A stretch of DNA of 45,099 nucleotides from an uncultured Anaerolineae bacterium (GCA_937120535.1 CAKZJX010000026.1:1-45099), one strand, 5' to 3'; positions 34,619 through 44,132 are shown, counted from the stretch's first letter. The notes: generated by a model not told the origin, from the letters alone. Made by a program: numbers and translations.

Positions 34619-37153
34619 TTATTTGACAACGACAATGTCAAGGCTGGCAAAGCCAGGAATGCTGACCAGTTTGCTGACGACAGCCACCTCGAGCCTGTAG
34701 GCGCCCGCCTCAAATCCACCGGTCAAATCGGCGCCGAGCGAGAACGTGTACTGGCCATCAGCCACGAACTCAGCTTGACCCGAAGCAACCAAGTTGCTAG
34801 CCGAGTCGAACACCAGATACTTGACACTTTCAAGGTCTGCTGCCGCGTAAGGTTCATCGGCAAAGGTGACCAACACTTCGTAGTTGGCTTCCTGACCGGC
34901 CACCACCTGACCATCCCCGCTGAGATCAACCACCGGGATGCGAGGTTCGGCGAAGCGAGCCCACTTATCGGCCGGATCCGGATAGGCCTCGTTGCGCTTG
35001 AGCACTGCGTTGCCCTCAGTGGTGAAGACGCGGTCTAGGTAGAACGGACCGGTGCCAACCCAGAAGTGACCATGATCAGCGTACCACTTGCTCAAGTTCT
35101 CGTAGCGAGCCTTGGCTTCATCGACAGTGATGTAGTTGCCGAGCGTGGGAGCGTAGGGGATGTACCCTTCGGCCAGCGCTTGATCCAGGTATTTCTTCTG
35201 GATCTCCAACGTTGGGCCGTCGATCATGTTGGTCCACTCAACGCCCTTTTCAGTCGCCTTGTCGTTGGTGAAGGCAACCTCACCCGCTGCTTCGGCCAGA
35301 ATTGCCGGGGTCAGGTTATGCCAGCCGGCCTGACCGTAGGCATAGTTCGGCCACCAGCTGCCCCCGAAGGTCTCAGCGTCCAATGCATAGGCATCCGAGT
35401 AGGTGGAGATCACCAAGGGATTGGTGGACTCGATCTTCACGCCGCGGAAGGAAGCAACAAAGGCTTCGAAGTCCGGTACATAGGACGCATCATAGATCGC
35501 TGAGGCTTCCTTGGCACGGTCGAAGGTCAGGATCATGGCGATGACAAAGTCGGCTGGGGAGAGCGGGCTGCCATCGTGCCACTTAACCTTCTCGAACATA
35601 TCTGCCGGATAGGTCCAAGTGACCTTAACGTTAGCGGTTTTGCCTGCGCCGGCAGGGATGAAGGTTTGCGCCTCAGCATCCCAATCCACCCAAGCATCGG
35701 CCGGCACCTCGATCGTGTCTGCAAACTTTAGATCCACCCAATCCAGGGTCTTGGCGATCGGCAGACCGGTTTTTGCCGTCACTTCGAGTTTGGCAGCGCG
35801 CTGCGGCCACGCCAAACCGGTATACGGATCCGGCATGCTCGCCACATCATCAGTTGCGCGAATCACCATCTGATCGGAAATCCAGTTTGAACCACCAATA
35901 GGATTCCACGGATCGATGAAGTTGTCGCTCAAGGCGATGCGCACCGTACCGCCTTCCTTCCCCACGAAGCGCACCGTGTGCGGATACAGGCGCGAACCAG
36001 AAATACCGCCGGCCAGATCGGCGGCCACGGAGACCTCCTTACGATAGGGGAAGAAAGCCTGCGTGTCGATGAGCCAGACATGGTAAGCAAACTCCGAAGA
36101 GAGCAACAAGGCTTTCTTGAACAGCTCCGCGCGCTCTTCGATCGTGGTGAAGTCGTTGTTCCACAGCTTTTTAGCTACGTCGTAGAACTCTTGACCAACC
36201 ACATCGGCGGTTAGATAGTTCGTAGACAAGCCACAGCAGCCACCAAAGTCGGTATAGTAGAAGCCAAATGACGTACCATCATCGCGGGAAATAGCCGTAT
36301 TAATCCAGCCTTCCGTATAGAGATTCCACTGACCCTCAAACGGATCACTGCGCAGCCAGATCGGAGAAGCCTCGGCACGAACCTTGTATTGGCGATCAAC
36401 CGTGAAACCAAGGCTTTCTAGCTGGTTGGCAACATAGTTGCCAAAGCCTTGGCCCCATTCCACGCGGATGATGAAGATCAACGTCACAGGCTGGCCATTA
36501 AGCTGCCACTTGCCATTTGCGTCCTTGGTGGCTCCTAGTTTCTCCATCTCAGCATTGATGATCTCCGCCGCCTTCTCTGGGTTGTAGGCGTATTTCGCCT
36601 CCAGAGAGCGAGCAGCATCAATGTGGCGCACGTAGTCCGGGAAGACGCCGACCAGCGGGCTGTACTTGGGTAATCCTAGGCCGGCAAAGATCTCTTGGAC
36701 GACGTACTTGCGATCCACCAACATGTTGACCGCTTCGCGAATCTTGGCCACTCCGAAGGGATTGACACGACCATCGTTGAATTGAGGGATGGGATTGAAC
36801 AACAGGCCAAAATTCAGACCAAACGAGTTGGCATAAGTCAAGTTGGGATCGCCCTGAACGGTCTTGAAATCGTCTGCGTTGGTATTGCCATCAGCACAGA
36901 TATCGAGGTCGCCGGCCTGGAGCTGTGCAATACACAGTGCATCATCGCCTTGCTCCGAGAAGACAATCTCATCAACCCAAGCCCCATTGCGCACGACCGG
37001 TTCCGGCGTGGGAGTTGGGGGAGCCTGTGGGGGTTGCGTTGGAGCAGCGGGAGGCTGAGTTGGGGCCGGAGTCTCGGCCGGCGCGCAAGCGGCCAGCACC
37101 ATTGAGGCGACCACTAGAACGCTCAGCACCAGTATGACGCGGTTCTTATACAT
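34619..37153 (-). CDS. Large family-5 substrate-binding lipoprotein with extra C-terminal beta domain
   Basis: An 844-residue lipoprotein; family-5 proteins are usually 500-600. The signal ends VLAAC23 and is followed by a Pro/Thr/Gln linker. The SBP_bac_5 domain shows IREAVNMLVDRKYVVQEIFAG, VTLIFIIRVEWGQGF, FEKVKWHDGSPLSPADFVIAMILTFDRAKE (W.DG.P..A.D block), and WVGTGPFYLDRVFTTEGNAVLKRNEAYPDP. The last 100 residues (IPVVDLSGDGQVVAGQEANYEVLVTF onward) look like an Ig-type beta domain. Strong SD (AGGAGGAG) before ATG. Gene order SBP, OppB, OppC, two ATPases is a complete importer. Ligand unknown; size suggests large peptides or oligosaccharides. Confidence 0.92.
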   Translation of the reverse strand: MYKNRVILVLSVLVVASMVLAACAPAETPAPTQPPAAPTQPPQAPPTPTPEPVVRNGAWVDEIVFSEQGDDALCIAQLQAGDLDICADGNTNADDFKTVQGDPNLTYANSFGLNFGLLFNPIPQFNDGRVNPFGVAKIREAVNMLVDRKYVVQEIFAGLGLPKYSPLVGVFPDYVRHIDAARSLEAKYAYNPEKAAEIINAEMEKLGATKDANGKWQLNGQPVTLIFIIRVEWGQGFGNYVANQLESLGFTVDRQYKVRAEASPIWLRSDPFEGQWNLYTEGWINTAISRDDGTSFGFYYTDFGGCCGLSTNYLTADVVGQEFYDVAKKLWNNDFTTIEERAELFKKALLLSSEFAYHVWLIDTQAFFPYRKEVSVAADLAGGISGSRLYPHTVRFVGKEGGTVRIALSDNFIDPWNPIGGSNWISDQMVIRATDDVASMPDPYTGLAWPQRAAKLEVTAKTGLPIAKTLDWVDLKFADTIEVPADAWVDWDAEAQTFIPAGAGKTANVKVTWTYPADMFEKVKWHDGSPLSPADFVIAMILTFDRAKEASAIYDASYVPDFEAFVASFRGVKIESTNPLVISTYSDAYALDAETFGGSWWPNYAYGQAGWHNLTPAILAEAAGEVAFTNDKATEKGVEWTNMIDGPTLEIQKKYLDQALAEGYIPYAPTLGNYITVDEAKARYENLSKWYADHGHFWVGTGPFYLDRVFTTEGNAVLKRNEAYPDPADKWARFAEPRIPVVDLSGDGQVVAGQEANYEVLVTFADEPYAAADLESVKYLVFDSASNLVASGQAEFVADGQYTFSLGADLTGGFEAGAYRLEVAVVSKLVSIPGFASLDIVVVK

Positions 37154-37296
37154 GACTTTCTCCTCCTAATCGAAATCAAGATAGTGTGAAACAGAGGATG
37201 CAACTGAACGCATGCGAAATAGACCATCCTACTTCCTGCCAAAAACCACCTCCTTCCCGGCGTAAAGGATTCTCCAAGCCGAACATACAAGTCAAT

Positions 37297-37325
37297 ATAG
37301 TAGCACAAGCATACCAGAAAGTCAA
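37297..37325 (-). promoter_or_regulatory. Promoter of the Opp-type operon
   Basis: Minus strand TTGACT (37325-37320), 17-base spacer, TACTAT (37302-37297). The predicted start near 37290 gives a leader of about 137 bases. The -35 box lies only seven bases from the end of MITE copy 1. Confidence 0.75.
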
Positions 37326-37332
37326 GCCAGTT

Positions 37333-37497
37333 GGGCCTTGTTCAATAAGTACACTTGACGCGCAAGGAGAGCCCGGTAGAGCAGGCATGGGAGGGGATCA
37401 GCAATGGAATCAGCCGCTGTTCAAGGGTCAAACGGCTCGCTTGTAGCTCTTTCTAGAGACAGTTCGTATCATTCAAATAGACTTATTGAACAAGCCC
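37333..37497. mobile_element. MITE-like element, copy 1
   Basis: 165 bases bounded by GGGCCTTGTTCAATAAG and its near-exact inverse CTTATTGAACAAGCCC. It has the same internal order as copy 2 (CAAGGAGAG, CAGGCATGGGAGGG, AAGGGTCAAACGGC, CTAGAGACAGTTC). Too short for a transposase. The motif AGCCAGTTG precedes both copies. Confidence 0.8.
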
Positions 37498-37506
37498 AGC
37501 CAGTTG

Positions 37507-37672
37507 GGGCTTGTTCAATAAGCACCCTTGACGCGTACAAGGAGAGTCCGGTGGTACAGGCATGGGAGGGAAATCAGCGATGAATCAACCGCCGATTGAA
37601 GGGTCAAACGGCCTTCTTGCGGCTCTTCTAGAGACAGTTCATACCATCCAAAGAGACTTATTGAACAAGCCC
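37507..37672. mobile_element. MITE-like element, copy 2
   Basis: 166 bases with terminal inverted repeats GGGCTTGTTCAATAAG (start) and CTTATTGAACAAGCCC (end), in direct tandem with copy 1, nine bases apart. Holds a 34-codon frame (37580-37684) that copy 1 breaks by a stop, so it is not a conserved gene. Confidence 0.8.
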
Positions 37673-37724
37673 GCAGCAGGTTGACCAGGCGCAAACGATG
37701 CTATCCTCTAGATCAATACCTGCC

Positions 37725-38010
37725 TCAATCCTCGATGGTTCTGTTTCCTCCCCGCTTGAGACCGAGCGCTGGCCCCAAATTTGGCGCCTGGACCCCAGCC
37801 ACCGTAAGCACAACTAACGCCGCTTCACCCCCTTCTCGCTTGCTGCCTCGCAGATATTTTTCGTCCAGGCTCAGGTCGCACTCCTCCACCAGTAGACCGC
37901 ATAGGGCATCTTCGATGGCGCCTTCCTTCAGCCGGCTCAGCACTGTACAGAACGTGCTCAAGCCGTCGGATTGCTCGGTCTTTGGGCGTGCATTATCGCA
38001 CGGTTTCGTT
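37725..38010 (-). pseudogene. ISAs1-family transposase remnant
   Basis: Read leftwards: QRPSNPT, then after a frameshift near 37965 STFCTVLSRLKEGAIEDALCGLL and DEKYLRGSKREGGEAALVVLTVAGVQ. In ISAs1-type transposases the block 'P.DSTFCRVLSRLD' is followed by 'xDGKxLRGS' carrying the first catalytic Asp, and this fragment has D-E-K-Y-L-R-G-S in that place. The rest of the gene is gone, so the fragment is inactive. It lies directly beside the MITE pair. Confidence 0.65.
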
Positions 38011-38223
38011 GTGGGTCAAAGCCTACGTCGAACGGATACCCGATCCGCCCGTTCCTACTAGGATCGAGAAAGTGGAAATGGACGAGTAATTCACCGGCCG
38101 TCCATGGCGCAAGCAGCGTTTTCCGAACTATCCAGCTCATGTGTTTCAGTTTATCAACCCATAATTTAGCCACTCCCGAAACCAGCCGTTTCGCCCAAGG
38201 CCTCCCAAAAGAGGGTACAATCT

Positions 38224-39042
38224 ATGTTCATGAAGACCAACTCGCTATCGCTGTTTGCTGACCTTCTGCTGCCTAGCATCAAAAACACCTACGACGCCAT
38301 CCGACGCCTTCCCCAACTTCCGGGGGCCTACTTTCATCCTTGGCGGCGCGAGAGCGTGCGTCGTCTCGCTGCGCTTAAGGATGCCTATCGAGGTCAACGA
38401 GCATTTATCCTCGGGAACGGCCCTTCCCTGCGTCATACTGACCTACACCGACTGCACAACGAATTCACCTTCGGCCTGAACCGCATTTATCTGCTCTTTC
38501 CAGAGCTAGGATTTTCCACCTCGTTTCTGGTCTCTGTCAATGACCTGGTGATCGAGCAATGTGCTCATGAGATAGCAGCCCTCTCGATCCCCAAATTCAT
38601 CTCCTGGCGTGCCCACCGCCACTTTCGCCACCTGCCGATGAGCGAGCGTCCGATCTTTCTTTATACCACCTACACCGGCCCGCGCTTTGCACGCGATGCT
38701 CGAGGGCGCTTGTGGGAAGGAGCTACTGTCACCAACGTGGCGTTGCAGTTGGCATTCCATATGGGATTTCAACAGGTGATCCTGGTTGGCGTCGATCATA
38801 ACTTCGTCAGCAAGGGAGCGGCTAATCAAACCGTGGTATCCGACGGAGATGATCCCAATCACTTCTCGCCACACTACTTCGGCAAGGGCTTCCGCTGGCA
38901 ATTGCCGGACCTTGAAACCTCAGAGATCGGCTATCGCTTGGCGCGCCAAGCCTATGAAGCCGCCGGCCGTCAAGTGTTGGATGCAACCATCGGCGGCAAG
39001 TTGACCATCTTCCCAAAAGTAGATTACGACTCGCTGTTCTAA
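38224..39042 (+). CDS. DUF115 / MptE-like domain protein
   Basis: A 272-residue protein of the DUF115 (6-hydroxymethylpterin diphosphokinase MptE-like) family. The P-loop-like segment FILGNGPSLRHTDL is near residues 58-72, and EFTFGLNRIYLLFPELGF, LWEGATVTNVALQLAFHMGFQQVILVGVDHNF and the closing RQVLDATIGGKLTIFPKV follow, matching the Rossmann-like fold of the family. In bacteria such domains mostly occur in glycan or flagellin-sugar (Maf-like) genes, not in methanopterin synthesis. Start at ATG 38224, or at the ATG two codons later; no strong SD. It precedes the M42 peptidase by 15 bases. Confidence 0.82.
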   Translation: MFMKTNSLSLFADLLLPSIKNTYDAIRRLPQLPGAYFHPWRRESVRRLAALKDAYRGQRAFILGNGPSLRHTDLHRLHNEFTFGLNRIYLLFPELGFSTSFLVSVNDLVIEQCAHEIAALSIPKFISWRAHRHFRHLPMSERPIFLYTTYTGPRFARDARGRLWEGATVTNVALQLAFHMGFQQVILVGVDHNFVSKGAANQTVVSDGDDPNHFSPHYFGKGFRWQLPDLETSEIGYRLARQAYEAAGRQVLDATIGGKLTIFPKVDYDSLF

Positions 39043-39057
39043 ACCAGAACTGGAACC

Positions 39058-40104
39058 ATGTCTTCTCTTTCTCTGCCTTTGCTTGAACGGTTGTGTAACG
39101 CTATCGCCATTTCGGGCGACGAGGGCGAAGTGCGTCAGATTGTCCTTGAACAGGTTGCCCCTTTGGCCGATGAAGTGCGTGTGGACGCGCTAGGAAATGT
39201 CTTGGTGACGAAACACGCCAAGGAGGCGAATCCGCTGCGGGTGTTGTTAGCGGCGCATATGGATGAGGTGGGGTTCATGGTGGTTGCTGAGGAAGGCGAA
39301 GGGGTCTATCGCTTTGAGCCCGTTGGGGGTGTGGACGTGTCCTCGGTAGCCGGCAAGGTTGTTTTGATCGGCAAGAAGCGCGTTCCGGCGGTGATCGGAA
39401 TCAAGGCGATCCATCTCTTGAGCGAGGAGGAGCGCAAGCAAAAGGTCCGGTTGGAAGCGCTGCGCTTGGATACCGGCAAGAACGGCAAGGTGCAAGTGGG
39501 AGATCGGGTTGGGTTCGCCACGCGCTTCCGGCGGGTGGGAAATGTCGTGTTCGCTAAGGCGCTGGATAATCGTTTGGGGGTTTCGATCCTGATCGAGGTG
39601 TTGAAGTCCGCGCCGGCTCATCTGGAGTTGATGCTGGCGTTCACCGTTCAGGAGGAGATCGGCCTGCGAGGGGCTCGCGTCGCAGCACACGCCCTGAATC
39701 CTGATCTGGCTATCGCCGTGGACTCCACGCCGGCCCGCGATCTACCCACCCACGACGGTCGCGAGAACACCACTTACAACACCCACCTGGGGGCCGGCCC
39801 AGCCATCTATGTGGCCGACGCAGCTACCCTCTCCGATCGGCGTTTGGTAGAGCATTTCATCTACACGGCTGAGGCGGAGGGGCTCCCCTATCAAATCCGC
39901 CAACCGGGCGGCGGAGGCACCGATGCCGGCGCCATCCACCGCCAGCGGACGGGCATCCCCTCGATTTCCATCTCTGTGCCCACCCGTTACTTGCATACGC
40001 CGATTGGCTTGTGTCGGTTGGATGATTGGCAAAACACCTTCCGGCTGATCCTGGCCGGCCTAGGCCGCTTGAACCGTTCAACCTGGCCGCAACCGACACC
40101 CTAG
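39058..40104 (+). CDS. M42 family metallo-aminopeptidase (CelM/FrvX-like)
   Basis: A 348-residue cytoplasmic metallopeptidase, usually a large tetrahedral oligomer that trims peptides. Metal ligands and catalytic residues are visible: H67 in LLAAHMDEVGF, the bridging Asp in AKALDNRLG, Glu-Glu in FTVQEEIGLRGA, Asp in AVDSTPARD and the last His in VPTRYLHTP. QPGGGGTDAGAIH is the usual glycine-rich loop. Length is normal. Start at ATG 39058; no clear SD, probably coupled to the preceding gene. It could use peptides brought in by the nearby Opp-type importer (inference). Confidence 0.92.
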   Translation: MSSLSLPLLERLCNAIAISGDEGEVRQIVLEQVAPLADEVRVDALGNVLVTKHAKEANPLRVLLAAHMDEVGFMVVAEEGEGVYRFEPVGGVDVSSVAGKVVLIGKKRVPAVIGIKAIHLLSEEERKQKVRLEALRLDTGKNGKVQVGDRVGFATRFRRVGNVVFAKALDNRLGVSILIEVLKSAPAHLELMLAFTVQEEIGLRGARVAAHALNPDLAIAVDSTPARDLPTHDGRENTTYNTHLGAGPAIYVADAATLSDRRLVEHFIYTAEAEGLPYQIRQPGGGGTDAGAIHRQRTGIPSISISVPTRYLHTPIGLCRLDDWQNTFRLILAGLGRLNRSTWPQPTP

Positions 40105-40144
40105 AGGAATAGCAACGCCTCAGGCCAACCATCCGACTCGGCTC

Positions 40145-40195
40145 AAAAAAAACCAGGTGATCCATGTACCAAATCACCTGGTTTGGGCGTTTTTA
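40145..40195. terminator. Bidirectional terminator between the M42 peptidase gene and dnaK
   Basis: AAACCAGGTGAT (40150-40161) pairs perfectly with ATCACCTGGTTT (40173-40184). On the plus side GGGCGTTTTTATT follows; on the left an A run (40145-40152) serves as the T tract for leftward dnaK transcripts. Confidence 0.85.
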
Positions 40196-40210
40196 TTAGG
40201 ATAAGGAAGG

Positions 40211-42100
40211 TTAGGCTTCGCGCACTTCTCCATCGATCACGTCGCCAGAGCCGCCTGGCGGCGTAGAGGGGCCGGCTGGACCGGGCTGGGGTTGGCCTTG
40301 CGCATACAGTTGCTGACTGAGGGCATGGAAGGCCTGCTGCACGGCATCGGTCGCTCGGCGGATGCGCTGGATGTCATCGCTCTGCATGGCGGACTTCAGG
40401 TCGTTGATGCGCGCCTCAATGTCGCTGCGCTCGGCAGATGGCACTTTATCGCCTAGTTCGCGCAGAGCCTTTTCGGTCTGGTAGATCAAGTTATCGGCCG
40501 TGTTGCGGGCTTCCACCAATTCACGTCGGCGGCGATCTTCCGCTTCATGCTGGCGCGCTTCCTGCACCATGCGCTCGATCTCATCCTTGGTGAGGTTGGT
40601 CGAGGCGGTGATAGTAACCTTCTGTTCTCTGCCAGTGGCCTTATCCTTGGCCGTCACGTTGAGGATGCCGTTGGCGTCAATGTCAAAGGTCACCTCGATC
40701 TGCGGCACGCCGCGCGGGGCCGGCGGGATGCCCTCCAAGCGGAAGCGCCCCAGCGACATGTTGTCGGTCGCCATAGGACGTTCACCCTGCAGGATGTGGA
40801 TATCCACCGCTGTCTGATTATCGGCTGCCGTGGAGAAGATTTCCGTCTTGCGGACGGGGATGGTCGTGTTGCGAGGGATCATCACCGTCATCACGCCACC
40901 CAGGGTCTCCACACCCAGCGAGAGCGGCGTCACGTCTAGGAGCAAGATGTCTTTCACCTCGCCGCCCAACACGCCGGCCTGAATGGCCGCGCCAACCGCC
41001 ACCACCTCATCGGGGTTGACGCCCTTGTTGGGCTCCTTGCCGTTGGTCAGACGGCGAACCAGCTCCTGAACCATGGGCATGCGGGTGGCTCCTCCCACCA
41101 ACACCACTTCATCTAGATCATCGGGGGTCAGGCCGGCATCGCGCAGTGCGTTCTCAAATGGCGTGCGACAACGCTCCAGCAAGTGCTCGGTCATCTGCTC
41201 GAACTTGGCGCGGGTTAGGCGCAGCTGGAGGTGCTTCGGCCCGTTGACATCGGCCGTGATATATGGCAGGTTGATCTCGGTCTCTAGGACGGACGAGAGC
41301 TCGATCTTCGCTTTTTCGGCCGCCTCGCGCAGGCGTTGCAAGGCCTGACGGTCGTTGCGCAAATCAATGCCATACTCTTTCTTGAACTCCTCGGCCGCCC
41401 AGTTGACGATTCGCTGATCCCAGTCATCGCCGCCTAGGTGAGTATCTCCACTGGTGGCTTTGACCTCAATCACGCCATCGCCGACTTCCAAAATTGAGAC
41501 ATCGAAGGTGCCACCACCCAAGTCAAAGACCAGGATGGTCTCGTTTTTCTTCTTGTCCAGACCATAGGCCAGTGCGGCGGCTGTCGGTTCATTGATGATG
41601 CGCAGCACTTCTAGGCCGGCAATCTTGCCGGCATCCTTGGTCGCTTGCCGCTGGCTATCGTTGAAGTAGGCTGGGACGGTAATCACCGCCTGGGTGACGG
41701 GCTGACCAAGATAGGCTTCCGCATCGGCCTTCAACTTGGCTAAGATCATGGCCGAGATCTCCTGCGGACTATACTCCCGATTCATCACCGGGATGCGCAC
41801 CCGCACATCGTCGGCCGGCCCGCGCAGCACCTGATAAGGCACCATTTTGCGTTCTACTTCCGTCTCATCATAGCGACGACCGATAAAACGCTTGATAGAA
41901 TAGACGGTGTTTTCGGAGTTAATGATCGCCTGTCGCTTTGCCGTCTGGCCGACCAGGCGCTCTCCGTTCTTGTTAAACGCAACCACCGAGGGGCACAACC
42001 GGCCACCCTCTGCCGTGGGGATAACGGTCGCTTGCCCGCCCTCCATCACCGCCACAACCGAGTTAGTCGTTCCAAGGTCAATTCCAATGATCTTTCCCAT
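40211..42100 (-). CDS. dnaK: Chaperone DnaK (Hsp70)
   Basis: ATP-dependent chaperone that works with DnaJ and GrpE. 629 residues, standard. N-terminal ATPase domain with [51 protein letters not shown] and [13 protein letters not shown]; then the substrate domain ([38 protein letters not shown]) and helical lid; the tail is Gly/Pro/Gln-rich. ATG with AGGAG ahead. dnaJ and grpE are not adjacent and I see no CIRCE operator in the leader, so heat control may be by another mechanism. Confidence 0.98.
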   Translation of the reverse strand: MGKIIGIDLGTTNSVVAVMEGGQATVIPTAEGGRLCPSVVAFNKNGERLVGQTAKRQAIINSENTVYSIKRFIGRRYDETEVERKMVPYQVLRGPADDVRVRIPVMNREYSPQEISAMILAKLKADAEAYLGQPVTQAVITVPAYFNDSQRQATKDAGKIAGLEVLRIINEPTAAALAYGLDKKKNETILVFDLGGGTFDVSILEVGDGVIEVKATSGDTHLGGDDWDQRIVNWAAEEFKKEYGIDLRNDRQALQRLREAAEKAKIELSSVLETEINLPYITADVNGPKHLQLRLTRAKFEQMTEHLLERCRTPFENALRDAGLTPDDLDEVVLVGGATRMPMVQELVRRLTNGKEPNKGVNPDEVVAVGAAIQAGVLGGEVKDILLLDVTPLSLGVETLGGVMTVMIPRNTTIPVRKTEIFSTAADNQTAVDIHILQGERPMATDNMSLGRFRLEGIPPAPRGVPQIEVTFDIDANGILNVTAKDKATGREQKVTITASTNLTKDEIERMVQEARQHEAEDRRRRELVEARNTADNLIYQTEKALRELGDKVPSAERSDIEARINDLKSAMQSDDIQRIRRATDAVQQAFHALSQQLYAQGQPQPGPAGPSTPPGGSGDVIDGEVREA

Positions 42101-42234
42101 ACAGACACTCCTCTCCCAAACCGGATATTGTTTTTGTCATCGGATAGGGTCTCAATGTGCTCCCTAACTCTACTCCCTGTATACAAGAATTCTGTTAACG
42201 TAGTGTTGGATTTTTACAAAAGGCCAAAACAACC

Positions 42235-42263
42235 GTGCGTCACCCCACGAGGCGGTGACGCAC
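42235..42263 (-). terminator. Terminator after the HtrA-like gene
   Basis: GTGCGTCACC and GGTGACGCAC form a perfect ten-base stem; on the minus strand GGTTGTTTTGG and CCTTTTG follow. It sits 29 bases after the protease gene and separates it from dnaK. Confidence 0.8.
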
Positions 42264-42291
42264 TGCAACGAAAGGCTGAAGAAACGTAGCT

Positions 42292-43983
42292 CTAGGGCTG
42301 GCTAATTTGCAACCAATCGACTTCGATCTTCACCGGCGTGACATTCAGCGAGGAAATGGCAAACCCCACGAAGCCCTGGCGAAGGGCGAACCTACGCTCA
42401 ACAACCGGGCTACCTTTGGGTTCAACCCCGTTGATGAAAAAGGAGAGCACATTGCCTTTGCAGATGAACGTGTATTGATTGGTGTCTTTACCCATCTTGA
42501 TGGCTCTAGAACCACCGTTTGCGATCCGCTGATAGCGCCCGTTCTCATAAAAGAACAGGTACCACAGTCCATCACTCTGTACCGCCCATTCATACCAGCT
42601 CTCTTCATTAGCGTGGCAGATAAGGCTTACCTGCTGAGTGTTGACCCCACGGTTCTCAACGAGCAAGTCTAACCGAACATCCTCATAGCGAAACCCTTTG
42701 TAGAAGTAGTACGCATACAAATGGCGATCGGTGATATCGAACACCATGCGTCCATTGTTGAAACTATACTTGGCTTTATTGGGATTAGAACTGCTCATGC
42801 CCTTGATCACATTAAACGTCCATTGCGGGTCGCGATCGAACTCCTGGGTGAAGTAAGGACCTTGCTCGCCGCCGGCGGTTCCAGCGCCTTCCCCTGTGCT
42901 ACTGCCCGTCGAACCAAACGTCTCAACAACCGCCAAAGGGCGACCGTTCAGTTGCCCCTCCAAGATTTCGTTGGTTGCAAAGCGGATCACCCTCAACGAC
43001 ATGGTGTCAGTCGGATTGCGGGAGCGCAAAATATCACAGTAATCCTTCATGGTCCCATCGGTGGCCAATACCAGCCCTTCCATTTGGTAGAGCAGATCGC
43101 CGGCTTGAACCCCGGCCCGATCGGCCGGGCTGCCCGACTTGACCGACATCACCCAGATGCCAGAGAGATCCCCTTCTGGCGAAGAGACCGCCATTCCATT
43201 GATGCCAATGCTCAATACATCTTTTCCCTGACGTAGGTCGGCCAGGAATCTCTGAGCGGTCTGAGCATCGATCGCAAAGTACTGGTTGTAATCGGGACGT
43301 CCTCTATAGTTGACTCCGACTATCTTCGCACCGGCAGTCACCAGCGGGCCGCCCGAATTGCCTGGATTGATGGTAGCATCGTGACCGAGCACGTGGTCCA
43401 AAGAAGCCCAGAAAGTTTGACCGGCGGCCTTTTCTTTCGAGATGATCCCCTTGGTGAGCGTGAATTCCGGCTCGCCAAGCGGGAAACCAGCGGCGTACAC
43501 CTCCAACCCGGTTCGCGGTTCCTCGTTGTACCATTCCAAATAGTTGAAGTCGCTCCCATCGATCTGGATCACCGCCAGGTCAGCGCACTCCGAAGCACCG
43601 AGCACCTTGGCGCTGTATTCCTGACCGTTCAGAAATACCTTCAAGGTAGCCGCACCGGTGACCACATGATTGTTAGTGACGGCTATCCCTGCCGGATCGA
43701 TCAAAAATCCGGAGCCACGGCCGGCAGCGTTCACCACCAGACCATACTCCGGATCGACAAAGGTCCCTACCGCTTCGATCTGCACCACCGCATTTCGCAG
43801 CTGATCCAGCGTGGTCACCACTTTGCTCGGCTCAACAGCCGTGGGCGCACGAGAGGGGGAAGTAGGGGACATAGGGGAAGGTTCCAAAGTAGGCGCACTG
43901 ACAGTCACCGGAAACAGGTTACACGCCAGCCCGATCCCCAAGGCGAGTGAAAGAACAAAGAAAAAAGGTGTGAGCGGTTTCAT
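42292..43983 (-). CDS. HtrA-like serine protease lipoprotein with PDZ and LamG-like domains
   Basis: A 563-residue envelope protein. Signal MKPLTPFFFVLSLALGIGLAC with lipidation at C21 and a Pro/Ser-rich linker. The trypsin-like domain (about 55-255) has the complete triad H106 (TNNHVVTG), D135 (CADLAVIQ) and S210 (NPGNSGGPL). A PDZ domain (about 255-345, IWVMSVKSGSPADRAGVQAGDLLYQMEG) follows. The C-terminal 180 residues (FTQEFDRDPQWTFNVIKG to NVTPVKIEVDWLQI) form a concanavalin/LamG-like sandwich with VLSFFINGVEPKG, unusual for HtrA. It probably handles misfolded envelope proteins, held at the membrane by the lipid anchor and perhaps bound to glycans. dnaK follows downstream on the same strand. 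Confidence 0.9.
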   Translation of the reverse strand: MKPLTPFFFVLSLALGIGLACNLFPVTVSAPTLEPSPMSPTSPSRAPTAVEPSKVVTTLDQLRNAVVQIEAVGTFVDPEYGLVVNAAGRGSGFLIDPAGIAVTNNHVVTGAATLKVFLNGQEYSAKVLGASECADLAVIQIDGSDFNYLEWYNEEPRTGLEVYAAGFPLGEPEFTLTKGIISKEKAAGQTFWASLDHVLGHDATINPGNSGGPLVTAGAKIVGVNYRGRPDYNQYFAIDAQTAQRFLADLRQGKDVLSIGINGMAVSSPEGDLSGIWVMSVKSGSPADRAGVQAGDLLYQMEGLVLATDGTMKDYCDILRSRNPTDTMSLRVIRFATNEILEGQLNGRPLAVVETFGSTGSSTGEGAGTAGGEQGPYFTQEFDRDPQWTFNVIKGMSSSNPNKAKYSFNNGRMVFDITDRHLYAYYFYKGFRYEDVRLDLLVENRGVNTQQVSLICHANEESWYEWAVQSDGLWYLFFYENGRYQRIANGGSRAIKMGKDTNQYTFICKGNVLSFFINGVEPKGSPVVERRFALRQGFVGFAISSLNVTPVKIEVDWLQISQP

Positions 43984-44132
43984 GTTTCTCCTTTTTATAG
44001 ATCGTCGAGATCAAGCCGACAAGATTATCGGAGCAACTTCCCCCCTTATCTCGGCCACCATGCAGGCTGTCCTGGTCAAAGACCTCTCCAAACGCTCCAA
44101 GCAAGGTAAGACTGCGATACCCAGCGAGCAGG

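Noticed and set aside
37580-37684. 34-codon ORF inside MITE copy 2
   Set aside because: The equivalent frame in copy 1 is interrupted by a stop, so it is not maintained.
42101-42234. CIRCE operator upstream of dnaK
   Set aside because: I looked for the TTAGCACTC-type inverted repeat and did not find it.
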